64,000 bases of DNA from Oceaniglobus indicus (GCF_002751875.1 NZ_NMZM01000001.1:310001-374000), one strand, 5' to 3'. Positions 24,673-35,111 are shown, counted from the first letter of the stretch. The notes: generated by a model from the sequence alone, not told the origin. Translations and numbers: made by a program.

Positions 24673-25767
24673 CTAGTCGCTCGGGCCGTCTTTTGGAACC
24701 GGTTTCTCGGCCGTTCCCGCAATCCGGGCCAACAGTCGCGGCAACCGGCGCAGCGCCTTGTACATATCGACGTGCTGATCCATGCGGACGGCGGGATACC
24801 CCATCATCACCCGGCCCGCCGGAACGTTCGAGACGGCCTTGGTGCTGCCGGTCAGGATCACGTCGTCGCCGATGGTGATGTTGTCGGCGACGCCGACCTG
24901 TCCGCCGAAGATGCATCGATCGCCGATCACCGTCGATCCCGCCACGCCCGTCTGCGCCGCCATCAGGCAATCGCGGCCGACGACGACATTGTGCGCCAGA
25001 TGCACCAGGTTGTCGATCTTGCAGCCGTCGCCCACCACCGTGTCGCGGATCGTGCCGCGGTCGATACAGGCGTTGGCGCCGATTTCCACGTCATCGCCGA
25101 TGGCCACCGATCCCAACGAATGGATCCGTGTCCAGCTCTGCTTTTTCAGATCGCCCTGGTCGCCCATGGCGCTGCGCGCCCGTTCGACCCCCGAGGTTTC
25201 GGGCGTCACGAACGACAGACCGTCGGCGCCGATCACCGCGCCCGGCTGAACGATCACGCGGTCGCCGATGGTGACCCGCGCGCCGATCCGCACGCCCGAC
25301 AGGATCAGAGCGTCGTCCCCGATCCGCACGTCGTGCGCGATGTCGCAATGGGGCGCGATGCGGGCGCGGGCACCGATCCGCGCGCCCGCGCCGATGACCA
25401 CGAAGGGGCCGATGGCGGCCTCGGGCCCGATCTCGGCCGCCGGATCGACCAGGGCCGAAGGGTGGATGCCGGGCGCGATCTGCGGGCCCGGATCCAGAAG
25501 CGCCGTCAGATAAGCCATGGCATAACGCGGACGCGGCACCACCAGCGCCGCCGCCAGGCCGAAGCCGCGCCAGTCGGCCCCTTCCCACAGGACGGCGGCC
25601 CGGGCGCGACCGTGTTTCAGGCCCTCGGCATATTTCGGCTGCATCGCCAGCGCCAGGTCGTGAGGCCCCGCCATGGCGGGTTCCGCCGCGCCGGTGATGA
25701 CCAGATCCGCGTCACCGAAGACCTGGGCGTTCATCGCCCGGGCCACATCTGCAATGGTAAAAGCCAC
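24673..25767 (-). CDS. lpxD: UDP-3-O-acylglucosamine N-acyltransferase LpxD
   Basis: Third step of lipid A synthesis: moves a 3-hydroxyacyl chain from ACP to the 2-amino group of UDP-3-O-acyl-GlcN. 364 residues: an N-terminal uridine-binding domain (1-95), then left-handed beta-helix hexapeptide repeats (about 100-320) with catalytic His259 ([11 protein letters not shown]), and a C-terminal helix ([16 protein letters not shown]). In many Proteobacteria lpxD follows bamA. Here it is 24 kb away, with its own ACP and ketoacyl synthase behind it. Confidence 0.9.
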   Translation of the reverse strand: MAFTIADVARAMNAQVFGDADLVITGAAEPAMAGPHDLALAMQPKYAEGLKHGRARAAVLWEGADWRGFGLAAALVVPRPRYAMAYLTALLDPGPQIAPGIHPSALVDPAAEIGPEAAIGPFVVIGAGARIGARARIAPHCDIAHDVRIGDDALILSGVRIGARVTIGDRVIVQPGAVIGADGLSFVTPETSGVERARSAMGDQGDLKKQSWTRIHSLGSVAIGDDVEIGANACIDRGTIRDTVVGDGCKIDNLVHLAHNVVVGRDCLMAAQTGVAGSTVIGDRCIFGGQVGVADNITIGDDVILTGSTKAVSNVPAGRVMMGYPAVRMDQHVDMYKALRRLPRLLARIAGTAEKPVPKDGPSD

Positions 25768-25799
25768 GATCGTCTCCCGCGTTGCGTTGCGAAAGACGA

Positions 25800-27425
25800 T
25801 TAGCTGCCGAACCCCGGAGTGGCCACCCCGGCGCTGCGCAACGCGCTCAGAATCTCGGCGTCGCGGCCATAGACGTCACGGCGATACTCCATTCCGCCGC
25901 CCGGCTTGGTATAGGCCGTGCGATAGACCAGGTGCACCGGCACCGGCGTCTCGAGGTTCACCCGCGATTCGCGGCCCGAGCGCAGGTGGCGATGAAACTC
26001 GTCCTCGGGATTGTCGGACTGCGGCGCCAGAAGCGCATAGGCAAAGTCGAACGGATCGTTCAGCCGGATGCACCCGTGCGAAAACGCCCGGCTGTCACGC
26101 GAAAACAGGTTCTTGGCCGGCGTGTCGTGCAGATAGATGTTGTATTTGTTCGGGAACATGAACTTGACCAGACCCAGCGCGTTCCGCTCGCTGGGGGGTT
26201 GGCGCATGGAAAACGGAAAGCTGCGGGCCGAATACTGGCTGAAGCCGCGACCCCGGTTGACCACCCGGCCGCGGCTGTCGGTGATTTCCATGTAACCCAG
26301 CGCATAGGGATTGCTGCGCAGCACCGGCAGGTATTCGTTCACGACGATCGAGCGCGGCACGTACCAGCTGGGATTGATGACCATATGGGTCATCTCGTCG
26401 GAAAATTCCGGTGTGCGACGCCCGTTGGTGTTCTTGCCGATGACCGAGCGGGTCTCGAACGTGATTTCGTCGTCGTCGATGATCTTGGCGTGAAAATCCG
26501 TCAGGTTGACCCAGATGTGCCGCTTGCCACGGTCGATGTTCATCCAGCGTTCGCGCTCCAGCGACACCAGGATCTGACCGATCCGCACCTCGGGCGCGAC
26601 ATTCAGCGCCTGGATCGTCGTCTCGCCGGCGACGCCGTCGGTCGCAAGCCCGTTGTCCGCCTGGAACTGCGCGACGGCCTGTTTCATCTCGGCGTCATAA
26701 ACCTGCGTCGCGCTGCGGCGCAGGTATCCTTCGGCGGTCAGCCGGTCGCGCAACGCCACCACCCGCGCGCCGCTCTCTCCGGGTTCGATGCGCCCGGCGT
26801 CGATGCGCGGCCCCCATCCGCCGCGTTCCAGAACCGCGTCCAGCTTCATCTTTTCGCGCACCAGGCGCGTGTATTCCCGCGACTTGGGCTTCAGCCCACG
26901 CAGATAGGCCAACGGCAGGCTGCGCTCGAACTCGCGCAGGGTGGTCAGCGGATCGCGCGTCGGCACCTCGCGCACGATATCGGGATCGACCTTCTTCGGC
27001 ACCAGGATCCCCGTCTCGATGTCCTTGGCATAGGTCAGGAACATGCGCGACATCTCGACCTCGACGCGGCCCCGGTCGCGGCTGCTCTGCGCCTCGCCCA
27101 GCAATGCACGGATCTTGGCCGCACTGTAACGCTCGGCCGGGAGTCCGTGGGCGGCCACCGTCTCGACAACCTGAAGGAACGCCGCGCGCCGGGCGCGATC
27201 GTCGTCATCGCCGCCGGTCCAGATCGGCTGGTATCCGTTCTCGCGGTAAAAGGTCGACAGCGCCGCGTCGGCGGCCGCCCCTTCGGCGATGGCCTGCTTG
27301 TAGGCGGTGACCTGGGCGACGGCCCCCGTCGCGAAGACCGCCGTCAAAGACATCAAGGCACCCCCCAGAACGGCCCTGAGAGCGGTGGCGGAGGTCGGGG
27401 AATCGGGGTGGGAAGGCAGCAGCAT
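25800..27425 (-). CDS. L,D-transpeptidase (YcbB/LdtD-like)
   Basis: Periplasmic enzyme forming 3-3 peptidoglycan cross-links or attaching proteins. About 541 residues from the ATG at 27425. That start is uncertain: GGAG is 12 bases away, a TTG lies one codon upstream, and an ATG sits at 27449. Signal peptide [24 protein letters not shown] scaffold domain is followed by a peptidoglycan-binding domain ([21 protein letters not shown]) and a YkuD catalytic domain with [14 protein letters not shown] (Cys at about 452). It lies 32 bases upstream of lpxD on the same strand and diverges from an M15-like peptidase. Confidence 0.9.
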   Translation of the reverse strand: MLLPSHPDSPTSATALRAVLGGALMSLTAVFATGAVAQVTAYKQAIAEGAAADAALSTFYRENGYQPIWTGGDDDDRARRAAFLQVVETVAAHGLPAERYSAAKIRALLGEAQSSRDRGRVEVEMSRMFLTYAKDIETGILVPKKVDPDIVREVPTRDPLTTLREFERSLPLAYLRGLKPKSREYTRLVREKMKLDAVLERGGWGPRIDAGRIEPGESGARVVALRDRLTAEGYLRRSATQVYDAEMKQAVAQFQADNGLATDGVAGETTIQALNVAPEVRIGQILVSLERERWMNIDRGKRHIWVNLTDFHAKIIDDDEITFETRSVIGKNTNGRRTPEFSDEMTHMVINPSWYVPRSIVVNEYLPVLRSNPYALGYMEITDSRGRVVNRGRGFSQYSARSFPFSMRQPPSERNALGLVKFMFPNKYNIYLHDTPAKNLFSRDSRAFSHGCIRLNDPFDFAYALLAPQSDNPEDEFHRHLRSGRESRVNLETPVPVHLVYRTAYTKPGGGMEYRRDVYGRDAEILSALRSAGVATPGFGS

Positions 27426-27743
27426 CAAGGGTCGGAACTCCAGTGTCATTCGGCATGGCACAGCGGATCACCGCAGCGTGATCTCACTCTGGCAGGGTGG
27501 TTCAGCGTGTCCAGTCACGTTTGCGACACGACGTTGCCGTTTTAATTCAAGCTTCTGGGGGCTCTACCACCCGGCCCCCGGTTCGTTAAGCAAAAATTTG
27601 CCGATCTGACGCATAAGGGTCACAGCACGCGGGTTCACCCTTGGTCGGAAGACGGCTTCATGTCATACACGCCCCATCGCCTGGGGATGAGGTGAACAAG
27701 CCGCGCAAAGTGGCAAACAGGTAAAGTTGGGACACGGATTTTC

Positions 27744-28313
27744 ATGGAAAAAGCACGTATCACGGGCCTTACACGGCGCGGGCTTCTTGGCGCCTTCGCA
27801 GCCACGGCCGTTGCCGCCACGCCCACCTACTCGAACGCTTTTGGCTTCCTGCGCGGCGCCGGCGATGTGCGCCGAATCCGGATGTATTCGGGCCGGACGG
27901 GCGAAAGCATCGACATGATCTATTGGATCGAAGGCAACTACATCAAGGACGCGCTGAACGAAATCAACGTCTTCATGCGCGACTGGCGCAACAACAAGAC
28001 GATCGGGATCGATGCGCGCACCGTCGACATCATGGCCGCAGCCCACAACCTGATGGACGTGGAAGAACCCTATATGTTGCTGTCGGGGTACCGGTCGCCG
28101 GAAACGAACGCGATGTTGCGCAGCCGTTCAAGCGGTGTTGCGAAGAACTCGCTTCATTTGCGCGGGCAAGCCGCCGATTTGCGTCTGAACTCACGCTCGG
28201 TCAACCAGATGGCCAAGGCCGCCGCAGCATGCAGCGCCGGTGGCGTCGGGCGCTATTCCCGCTCGGATTTCGTGCACATGGATTGCGGCACGGTCCGCAC
28301 CTGGGGCCGCTGA
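27744..28313 (+). CDS. DUF882/YcbK family (M15-like) peptidase, Tat-exported
   Basis: 189 residues. The N-terminal twin-arginine motif LTRRGLLGAF (RR at 11-12) is followed by a hydrophobic stretch. Zinc-site residues of the M15/MepK fold are intact: SGYRSPETNAML, His138 to Asp145 (HLRGQAADL) and His178 (FVHMDCG). In E. coli the relative MepK opens the 3-3 cross-links made by L,D-transpeptidases. Here the likely maker and opener are divergent neighbours, a sensible functional pair. The exact cleavage specificity is inferred. Confidence 0.85.
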   Translation: MEKARITGLTRRGLLGAFAATAVAATPTYSNAFGFLRGAGDVRRIRMYSGRTGESIDMIYWIEGNYIKDALNEINVFMRDWRNNKTIGIDARTVDIMAAAHNLMDVEEPYMLLSGYRSPETNAMLRSRSSGVAKNSLHLRGQAADLRLNSRSVNQMAKAAAACSAGGVGRYSRSDFVHMDCGTVRTWGR

Positions 28314-28353
28314 ATCAAGTCAGCCTGTCCAAACGCACTTCGGGGATGAGATG

Positions 28354-28376
28354 AGGGGGCCTTGCGCCCCCTTTTT
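28354..28376 (+). terminator. Intrinsic terminator after the DUF882 gene
   Basis: AGGGGGC and GCCCCCT pair around CTTGC and are followed by a T-run (28372-28376), 40 bases past the stop at 28313. Confidence 0.85.
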
Positions 28377-28441
28377 CGTCAGGACATCCCACAAACGCCG
28401 TCCCGCGCCCTTTGTTCCGCTTCGGGTGCGAAAAAGACAGA

Positions 28442-29986
28442 CTAGCCGAAGGCGTCGGCTTCGGCGTCTTTCTTCTGGCGCACGAAATCACTCAAAGCCT
28501 CGTGAATCGCCGGATCGAGGGCCGGCTGCCGATAATCGCGCAGCAACTTCTCGACCCGCATCGATGCCAGCGCCTGGGTGTCGCGCGCGCCCTCCTCCTC
28601 CCAGGTTTCAAACGGCTTGTAATCGAACAGGTCCGAGCGCCAGAACGCCGACTTGAAGTTGTTCTGGGTGTGCGCACAGCCCAGGTAATGCCCCCCCGGG
28701 CCCACCTCGGCGATGGCGTCCATGGCCTGGCCGTTGGCGTCGATGTCGACCCCGCGCGCCAGCCCGTGCACCGCGCCCAGCTGATCGGCATCCATCACGA
28801 ATTTCTCGAACGATGCCACCAGCCCGCCTTCCAGCCAACCACAGGCGTGCAGCATGAAGTTGACCCCCGCCAGCAATCCCATGTTCAGGCTGTTGGCCGA
28901 TTCGTATGCCGCCTGCGCATCGGGCAACTTCGACCCGCAGAACGATCCGGCACTGCGATACGGCAGACCAAGACGGCGCACCAGCTGGCCGGTGCCATAG
29001 GTGATCTGCGCCGCTTCCGGTGTGCCGAAGGTCGGCGCACCGCTGTTCATGTCGATCGACGTGACGAACGCGCCGGCCACGACGGGCGCGCCCTTGCGCA
29101 CCAGTTGCGAATAGGCGACCCCGGCCAGGATCTCGGCCAGCACCTGGGTCAGCGTCCCGGCAACCGACACCGGCGCCATGGCACCGCCGACGATGAACGG
29201 AGAAATGATCGAGGCTTGGTTGTTCGCCGCATAGATTTCCAGCGCGCCCATCATCGTCGCATCGAAGGTCAGCGGCGAATTGATGTTGATCAGCGATGTC
29301 ATCACGGTGTTGCGGTCCACGAAATCGGCGCCGAACAGCAGCTTTGACATATCCACCGAATCCTGTGCGCGCACGGGTTCCGTGACCGATCCCATATAGG
29401 GTTTGTCCGACAGCGTCATATGCGCCAGCAGCATGTCCAGATGACGCTTGTTCACCGCCACATCGGTCGGCTCGCACACCGTGCCGCCCGAATGATGCAC
29501 CCACTTCGACATATACGCCAGGCGCACGAAGTTCTGGAAATCGGCGATGGTGGCATAGCGCCGCCCCCCCGCCGCATCGCGCACGAACGGTGGGCCATAG
29601 ACCGGCGCCAGCACCAGGTTGCGCCCGCCGATCTCGACGTTGCGGTCGGGATTGCGCGCGTGCTGGGTGAACGACGACGGCGCCGTGGCGCACAACTTGC
29701 GTGCCAGACCGCGCGGGATCCGCACCCGCTCGCCCTGCACATCGGCGCCGGCCTCGCGCCAGCGTTGCAGCGCGCCGGGATTCTCGGGGAAATTCACGCC
29801 GATCTCGGCAAGGACGGTCTCGGCATTGCGCTCGATGATCTCGATGGCCTCGGCGTTCAGGATCTCGAGGTCGGGAATATTGCGCTCGATGAAGCGTGCG
29901 GCCTCGATCCGGACGGCCGTGCGTTCGGCCCGTCGTGCCGCGCCACCGCCACCGCGTGCGCGCCTTGGCGCTTCGGTCTCACCCAT
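28442..29986 (-). CDS. Trimethylamine methyltransferase family protein (MttB-like, no pyrrolysine)
   Basis: 514 residues from the ATG at 29986, with AGGGAG seven bases upstream. Corrinoid-dependent methyltransferase TIM-barrel family: YGPPFVRDAAGGRRYATIADFQNF, HHSGGTVCEPTDV, YMGSVTEPVRAQDSV and GGAMAPVSVAGTLTQVLAE are family blocks. True trimethylamine MttB has an in-frame UAG read as pyrrolysine. This frame has none, so it belongs to the non-Pyl branch, whose known members demethylate betaines and similar quaternary amines. No corrinoid protein (MtbC-like) gene is adjacent. The substrate is unknown. Confidence 0.85.
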   Translation of the reverse strand: MGETEAPRRARGGGGAARRAERTAVRIEAARFIERNIPDLEILNAEAIEIIERNAETVLAEIGVNFPENPGALQRWREAGADVQGERVRIPRGLARKLCATAPSSFTQHARNPDRNVEIGGRNLVLAPVYGPPFVRDAAGGRRYATIADFQNFVRLAYMSKWVHHSGGTVCEPTDVAVNKRHLDMLLAHMTLSDKPYMGSVTEPVRAQDSVDMSKLLFGADFVDRNTVMTSLININSPLTFDATMMGALEIYAANNQASIISPFIVGGAMAPVSVAGTLTQVLAEILAGVAYSQLVRKGAPVVAGAFVTSIDMNSGAPTFGTPEAAQITYGTGQLVRRLGLPYRSAGSFCGSKLPDAQAAYESANSLNMGLLAGVNFMLHACGWLEGGLVASFEKFVMDADQLGAVHGLARGVDIDANGQAMDAIAEVGPGGHYLGCAHTQNNFKSAFWRSDLFDYKPFETWEEEGARDTQALASMRVEKLLRDYRQPALDPAIHEALSDFVRQKKDAEADAFG

Positions 29987-30087
29987 GTCGCAACTCCCTG
30001 CTGTTTGATCCCTCCTATCCGCCCCGGCCGACACGCCCGCGCCGGTTTGCGTCGCCTCAAGGCCGGAAACGACACCCGGCGCCCTCC

Positions 30088-30112
30088 GGGCTTCTTACTG
30101 ATCCAAATACTC
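30088..30112. repeat. Dispersed repeat, copy 1
   Basis: CTTCTTACTGATCCAAATAC within the mttB-like/guaA divergent gap. Related to the copies at 33482, 37077, 40647 and 40731. This copy is the least complete: the CCGCCGGAGG arm is degenerate. Confidence 0.6.
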
Positions 30113-30141
30113 GAATCCGCCGCTGGCATCGCAACACCGTC

Positions 30142-30170
30142 TTGCGCAGGCGCGCGCCCTGCCCTATCCC
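30142..30170 (+). promoter_or_regulatory. guaA promoter placing the transcript start at the start codon
   Basis: TTGCGC at 30142-30147, a 17-base spacer, TATCCC at 30165-30170. The ATG at 30177 is seven bases after the -10, where transcription would begin. No Shine-Dalgarno sequence lies between them. Confidence 0.5.
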
Positions 30171-30176
30171 CCCTGC

Positions 30177-31751
30177 ATGACAGAGATCGACGTGAAAACC
30201 GACCATGACCGCCTGCTGATCGTCGACTTCGGCAGCCAGGTCACGCAACTGATCGCCCGCCGCCTGCGCGAGCTGAACGTCTATTGCGAAATCCATCCGT
30301 TCCAGAACGTGACCACCGATTTCCTGACGGACTTCGCCCCCAAGGCGGTGATCCTTTCGGGCGGTCCGGCATCGGTCATCGACGATGCGTCGCCCCGCCC
30401 CCCGGCCGAGGTCTTCAGCCTCGGCGTTCCGGTTCTGGGGATATGCTATGGCCAGCAGGTGATGATGCAGATGCTGGGCGGCGAGGTCCTGCGCGGCGAT
30501 GGCACCGCCGAATTCGGCCGCGCCTGGGTCACGAAAACTGATACCGCCACGGATCTGTTGACCGGCTGGTTCCTGGAAACCCGCGAACAGGTCTGGATGT
30601 CGCACGGCGATCACGTCGCCCGCATCGCCCCCGGCTTTGAAGTGGCCGGCACATCGCCGAATGCGCCCTTCGCGGTCATCGCGGACACCGAACGGCGCTT
30701 TTACGCGGTCCAGTTCCACCCCGAGGTGCATCACACCCCGAACGGGCGCACCCTGTTCGAAAACTTCATCCGGATCGCGGGTTTCACCGGTGACTGGACG
30801 ATGGACGCCTACCGCGAACAGGCCGTGGCGAAGATCCGCGAACAGGTCGGCGATGCCCGCGTGATCTGTGCGCTGTCGGGCGGTGTCGATTCATCGGTCG
30901 CGGCGGTCCTGATCCACGAGGCGATCGGTGATCAGCTGACCTGCGTCTATGTCGATCACGGGCTGATGCGGCAGGGGGAAAGCGAACAGGTCGTGTCGAT
31001 GTTCCGCGAACATTACAACCTGCCCCTGATCCACGCCGACGAATCCGAACTGTTTCTGGGCAAGCTCGACGGCGTGTCCGACCCCGAAACCAAACGCAAG
31101 ATCATCGGCGGCCTGTTCATCGACGTGTTCCAGAAGCACGCCGATGCCCTGGGCGGCGCCGAGTTCCTGGCGCAGGGCACGCTCTATCCCGACGTGATCG
31201 AATCCGTGTCCTTCTCGGGCGGCCCGTCGGTGACGATCAAGAGCCATCATAACGTCGGCGGTCTGCCGGAAAAGATGGGCATGAAACTGGTCGAGCCGCT
31301 GCGCGAGCTGTTCAAGGACGAGGTCCGCGCCCTGGGGCGCGAATTGGGCCTGCCCGACAGCTTCATCGGCCGCCATCCCTTCCCCGGTCCCGGCCTCGCC
31401 ATCCGCTGCCCGGGCGAGATCACGCGCGAAAAGCTCGACATCCTGCGCAAAGCCGATGCCGTCTATATCGACCAGATCCGCAAGCATGGCCTCTATGACG
31501 AAATCTGGCAGGCCTTCGTCGCGATCCTGCCGGTGCGCACGGTCGGTGTGATGGGTGACGGGCGCACCTATGATTTCGCCTGCGCCCTGCGGGCCGTCAC
31601 ATCCGTGGATGGCATGACGGCGGATTATTACCCCTTTACCCATGATTTCCTCGGTGAAACCGCGACGCGGATCATCAACGAGGTGAAGGGCATCAATCGC
31701 GTCACCTATGACATAACATCGAAACCTCCGGGCACCATCGAATGGGAATGA
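30177..31751 (+). CDS. guaA: GMP synthase (glutamine-hydrolysing)
   Basis: Converts XMP to GMP with glutamine and ATP, the last step of de novo GMP synthesis. 524 residues: an N-terminal class I glutaminase with Cys90 (VLGICYGQQ), His181 and Glu183 (QFHPEVHH); an ATP pyrophosphatase domain with SGGVDSS at 234-240; and a C-terminal dimerisation domain ending [12 protein letters not shown] at 30177 with no ribosome site in front; the transcript may be leaderless. Followed 250 bases later by purF. Confidence 0.97.
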   Translation: MTEIDVKTDHDRLLIVDFGSQVTQLIARRLRELNVYCEIHPFQNVTTDFLTDFAPKAVILSGGPASVIDDASPRPPAEVFSLGVPVLGICYGQQVMMQMLGGEVLRGDGTAEFGRAWVTKTDTATDLLTGWFLETREQVWMSHGDHVARIAPGFEVAGTSPNAPFAVIADTERRFYAVQFHPEVHHTPNGRTLFENFIRIAGFTGDWTMDAYREQAVAKIREQVGDARVICALSGGVDSSVAAVLIHEAIGDQLTCVYVDHGLMRQGESEQVVSMFREHYNLPLIHADESELFLGKLDGVSDPETKRKIIGGLFIDVFQKHADALGGAEFLAQGTLYPDVIESVSFSGGPSVTIKSHHNVGGLPEKMGMKLVEPLRELFKDEVRALGRELGLPDSFIGRHPFPGPGLAIRCPGEITREKLDILRKADAVYIDQIRKHGLYDEIWQAFVAILPVRTVGVMGDGRTYDFACALRAVTSVDGMTADYYPFTHDFLGETATRIINEVKGINRVTYDITSKPPGTIEWE

Positions 31752-32004
31752 CCGGCGGCTTCGGAAAACCATGGGGTCCGGCAGGGGAAAGGCCGATCAC
31801 ATAATCGGCACCGAAAAACCGCCCCCCGTCGCCGGCGACACCCCCGCCAACGCCACAGTGCCGGGGTCACGGGCGCCATTGCGGCTGTGCCGACTCTTTC
31901 GGCGCCGCTGATCGCCGTCAGACAGTTTTCGATCCCTTGGTGACACCGGCCGCCGGACGGCCTATGTGGGGCGCACCGCCCACAGGATTCGGAGCACCGA
32001 GCCC

Positions 32005-33474
32005 ATGCACAAGCTGCCCCCCGCACATCCCTTCGATTTCGAATCGGACAAGCTGAAGGAAGAATGCGGCGTCTTTGGCGTTATCGGTGTGACCGACGCT
32101 GCCAATTTCGTCGCCCTCGGCCTGCACGCGCTGCAACACCGCGGCCAGGAGGCAGGCGGAATCGTCGCCCATGATGCCGAACACGGTTTCAACTCGGCCC
32201 ACCGGTTCGGATACGTCCGCGACAATTTCACCAAGCAATCCTTGATGGACACGCTGCCCGGACCGCTGGCCATCGGTCACGTGCGCTATTCCACGGCCGG
32301 CCACAAGGGACACGCCCACATCCGCGATGTCCAGCCGTTCTTCGGTGAATTCTCGATGGGGGGCGCCGCGATCGCGCACAACGGCAACATCACCAATGCC
32401 GACGCCCTGCGCCGCGAATTGATCGGTGCCGGATCGATCTTTCAATCGGCCTCCGACAGCGAATGCATCATCCACCTGATGGCGCGCTCGCTGCAACGCC
32501 GGATCCCCGAGCGCATCCAGGACGCGCTGCGCCGGGTGGAAGGGGCCTTCTCGATCGTCGCGATGACCCGGACCAAGCTGATCGGCGTGCGCGACCCCCT
32601 GGGGGTGCGGCCGCTGGTCCTGGGACAGCTCGGCGACGGCTGGGTGCTGTCATCGGAAACCTGCGCGCTGGACATCATCGGCGCCACCCTCGTGCGCGAG
32701 ATCGAGCCGGGCGAGATGGTGGTCATCGAAGGCGGCGAGGTGGCCAGCCATCGGCCTTTCGCGCCCCGGAAATCCCGGTTCTGCATCTTCGAACACGTCT
32801 ATTTCTCGCGCCCCGATTCCATTCTCGGCGGCCGCTCGGTCTATGAGACGCGCCGCCAGATCGGCGTCGAACTGGCGCGCGAGGCCCCGCAGGACGCCGA
32901 TCTGGTGTGTCCCGTTCCCGACAGCGGGACGCCGGCGGCCATCGGATACGCCGCCGAATCCGGCATCCCCTATGGCATGGGGATCATCCGCAACCAGTAC
33001 ATGGGCCGCACCTTCATCGAGCCGACGGAACAGATCCGCAACATGGGCGTCCGGCTCAAGCTGAACGTCAACCGCGCGCTGATCCGGGGCAAACGGGTCA
33101 TCCTGGTGGACGACTCCGTTGTGCGCGGCACGACCTCGATCAAGATCCGCGAGATGATCCTCGATGCCGGTGCCGCCGAAGTCCACTTCCGCATCGCATC
33201 GCCGCCCACCTCGTGGCCCTGTTTCTATGGCGTCGACACCCCCGAACGCGACAAGCTGCTCGCCTCGCGCATGTCCGAAGAGGAGATGCGCGATTACCTG
33301 AACGTCGACAGCCTGCGCTTCATCTCGCTCGACGGTCTCTACCGCGCCGTGGGCGAGGCGCAGGGGCGCGATGCCGCCTCGCCGCAATACTGCGATGCCT
33401 GTTTTTCCGGCGAATACCCGGTCGAACCCTCCGACATGATCGACAAGGGGTTCCTGCTCAAGGCCGCCGAATGA
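32005..33474 (+). CDS. purF: Amidophosphoribosyltransferase
   Basis: First committed step of purine synthesis: PRPP plus glutamine to phosphoribosylamine. 489 residues from the ATG at 32005 (MHKLPPAHPF). A 20-residue propeptide precedes the nucleophile Cys21 (EECGVFGV). The PRPP loop is VILVDDSVVRGTTS. Cys residues in PCFYGVDTP and YCDACFSGEYP match the iron-sulphur ligands of the Bacillus-type enzyme, so this is probably the Fe-S form. Frame-wise the gene could start at 31966, but the family pattern supports the inner ATG. Confidence 0.96.
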   Translation: MHKLPPAHPFDFESDKLKEECGVFGVIGVTDAANFVALGLHALQHRGQEAGGIVAHDAEHGFNSAHRFGYVRDNFTKQSLMDTLPGPLAIGHVRYSTAGHKGHAHIRDVQPFFGEFSMGGAAIAHNGNITNADALRRELIGAGSIFQSASDSECIIHLMARSLQRRIPERIQDALRRVEGAFSIVAMTRTKLIGVRDPLGVRPLVLGQLGDGWVLSSETCALDIIGATLVREIEPGEMVVIEGGEVASHRPFAPRKSRFCIFEHVYFSRPDSILGGRSVYETRRQIGVELAREAPQDADLVCPVPDSGTPAAIGYAAESGIPYGMGIIRNQYMGRTFIEPTEQIRNMGVRLKLNVNRALIRGKRVILVDDSVVRGTTSIKIREMILDAGAAEVHFRIASPPTSWPCFYGVDTPERDKLLASRMSEEEMRDYLNVDSLRFISLDGLYRAVGEAQGRDAASPQYCDACFSGEYPVEPSDMIDKGFLLKAAE

Positions 33475-33481
33475 TCGCCAA

Positions 33482-33515
33482 CCCGGCTTCTTACTGACCC
33501 AAATACTCCCGCGCG
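33482..33515. repeat. Dispersed repeat, copy 2 (after purF)
   Basis: CCCGGCTTCTTACTGACCCA followed by AATACTCCCGC, the closest match to the reverse complement of the 37077 copy. It lies 8 bases past the purF stop. Confidence 0.75.
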
Positions 33516-33596
33516 GCGCGCTCCTGCCCCGTCCACCGTCACCACGTCCGACACGGCGCACCGCCGCCTGCCCCATTCCTCGAACCGGAACGACCC

Positions 33597-34244
33597 ATGA
33601 CCAAGATTGCCCTCATCACCGGCGCGTCGCGCGGCCTTGGTGCCGCCCTGGCGGTCGCGCTCGCCCCGACGCACCACATCATCGCCGTCGCACGCACGGT
33701 CGGCGCGCTGGAAGATCTCGACGACCGGGTCAAGGCGGCGGGTGGCCAGGCGACCCTTGCGCCGATGGACGCGGGCGATCCGGCCGCCATGGCGCATCTG
33801 TGCCGCTCGACCTATGACCGCTGGGGCCATGTCGATCTCTGGGCGCACACGGCGATCCATGCCGCGCCCCTGGCCCCGACCGGGCATATCGACGCCAAGG
33901 ACTGGGCGAAATCCGTCGCGCTGAATGCCACCGCCACCGCGACGCTGATTCCCATGCTCGAACCCCTGCTGAATGCCGCGCCAGCGGGGCGGGCGGTGTT
34001 CTTCGACGATCCGCGTGCCGGCCAGCCGTTCTTCGGCGCCTACGGCGCCAGCAAGGCCGCGCAGATCGCGCTGGCGCGCAGCTGGGCCGCGGAAACCCGC
34101 CGCACCGGCCCGCGCATCGATATCGTCACGCCGCCGCCGATGCCCACCGCAACCCGGGCGCGGTTCTTTCCCGGCGAAGACCGCGCGGCCCTGACCCCCT
34201 GCGCCGATGCCGCGACCCGTTTAATGGCCGAACTGTCGCTCTGA
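33597..34244 (+). CDS. SDR family NAD(P)-dependent oxidoreductase
   Basis: 215 residues. Rossmann motif [12 protein letters not shown] at 8-19, catalytic Tyr-x3-Lys in YGASKAA. The Ser that normally sits about 13 residues before the Tyr is not there (FFDDPRAG), so catalysis may be altered. It lies 122 bases after purF and 84 before surE on the same strand. The substrate cannot be deduced. Confidence 0.8.
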   Translation: MTKIALITGASRGLGAALAVALAPTHHIIAVARTVGALEDLDDRVKAAGGQATLAPMDAGDPAAMAHLCRSTYDRWGHVDLWAHTAIHAAPLAPTGHIDAKDWAKSVALNATATATLIPMLEPLLNAAPAGRAVFFDDPRAGQPFFGAYGASKAAQIALARSWAAETRRTGPRIDIVTPPPMPTATRARFFPGEDRAALTPCADAATRLMAELSL

Positions 34245-34328
34245 CGCCAAAAGACCGGATCAAAGCGCACCGCACGCCTTGTCTGGCCCGAAACCAGCCC
34301 CTACACACGGGAAAACGGGGGACGCAGC

Positions 34329-35111
34329 GTGCGCATACTTATTACCAACGACGACGGCATCAACGCACCCGGACTGAACGTCCTGGAACGGATCGCAACG
34401 GAAATCGCGGGTCCGGACGGCGAAGTCTGGATCGTCGCGCCGGCGTTCGAGCAATCGGGCGTCGCCCACTGTGTCAGCTACACCCACCCGATGATGATGG
34501 CCGAACTGGAACCGCGGCGCATCGCGGTCGAAGGTGCGCCCGCCGACTGCGTCCTGGCGGCGCTGCACGACGTGATGCCCGAACGTCCCGATCTGGTGCT
34601 GTCGGGCGTCAACCGGGGCAACAACGCGGCCGAGAACACCCTGTATTCCGGCACCATCGGCGGCGCGCTGGAAGCCGCGCTTCAGGGGCTTCCAGCCATT
34701 GCCATGTCGCAATACATGGGCGACGGCACCCGCAGGCTGGCCTCGCCGTTCGATGCCGCCGCTGCCCACGGTGCCGCGACCGTGCGCCGGTTGCTGGAGC
34801 GCGCTCCCTGGGATGGCGAAGACTACCGCCTGTTCTACAACGTCAACTTTCCACCCGTCGCGGGCCATCTGGTCAAGGGCACACGGGCCAGCGCCCAGGG
34901 GTTCCGGCGCGGCACGTCCTTCGGGGTCGAGGCACAGATTTCGCCGACAGGCCGGCGGTTCCTGTGGATCCGAGGCGGCGATCAGACCGTCACCACCCTG
35001 CCCGGCACCGACGTGGCCGACAACCTGGATGGCTATATCGCGATCACGCCGATGCGGGCCGATTTCACGGCCCACGACAAGTTGGATGCGTTGAAAGACG
35101 CCTTGGGATGA
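34329..35111 (+). CDS. surE: 5'/3'-nucleotidase SurE
   Basis: Metal-dependent phosphatase acting on nucleoside monophosphates. 260 residues; GTG start at 34329 with GGGGGA upstream. Metal ligands Asp8 and Asp9 ([12 protein letters not shown]), then [20 protein letters not shown], the family signature. It overlaps pcm by 4 bases (ATGA). The surE-pcm-nlpD order is shared with E. coli. Confidence 0.96.
   Translation: MRILITNDDGINAPGLNVLERIATEIAGPDGEVWIVAPAFEQSGVAHCVSYTHPMMMAELEPRRIAVEGAPADCVLAALHDVMPERPDLVLSGVNRGNNAAENTLYSGTIGGALEAALQGLPAIAMSQYMGDGTRRLASPFDAAAAHGAATVRRLLERAPWDGEDYRLFYNVNFPPVAGHLVKGTRASAQGFRRGTSFGVEAQISPTGRRFLWIRGGDQTVTTLPGTDVADNLDGYIAITPMRADFTAHDKLDALKDALG

Noticed and set aside
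28442-29986. Pyrrolysine-containing trimethylamine methyltransferase
   Set aside because: No in-frame TAG exists within the coding sequence and no pyl genes are seen, so pyrrolysine use is not supported.
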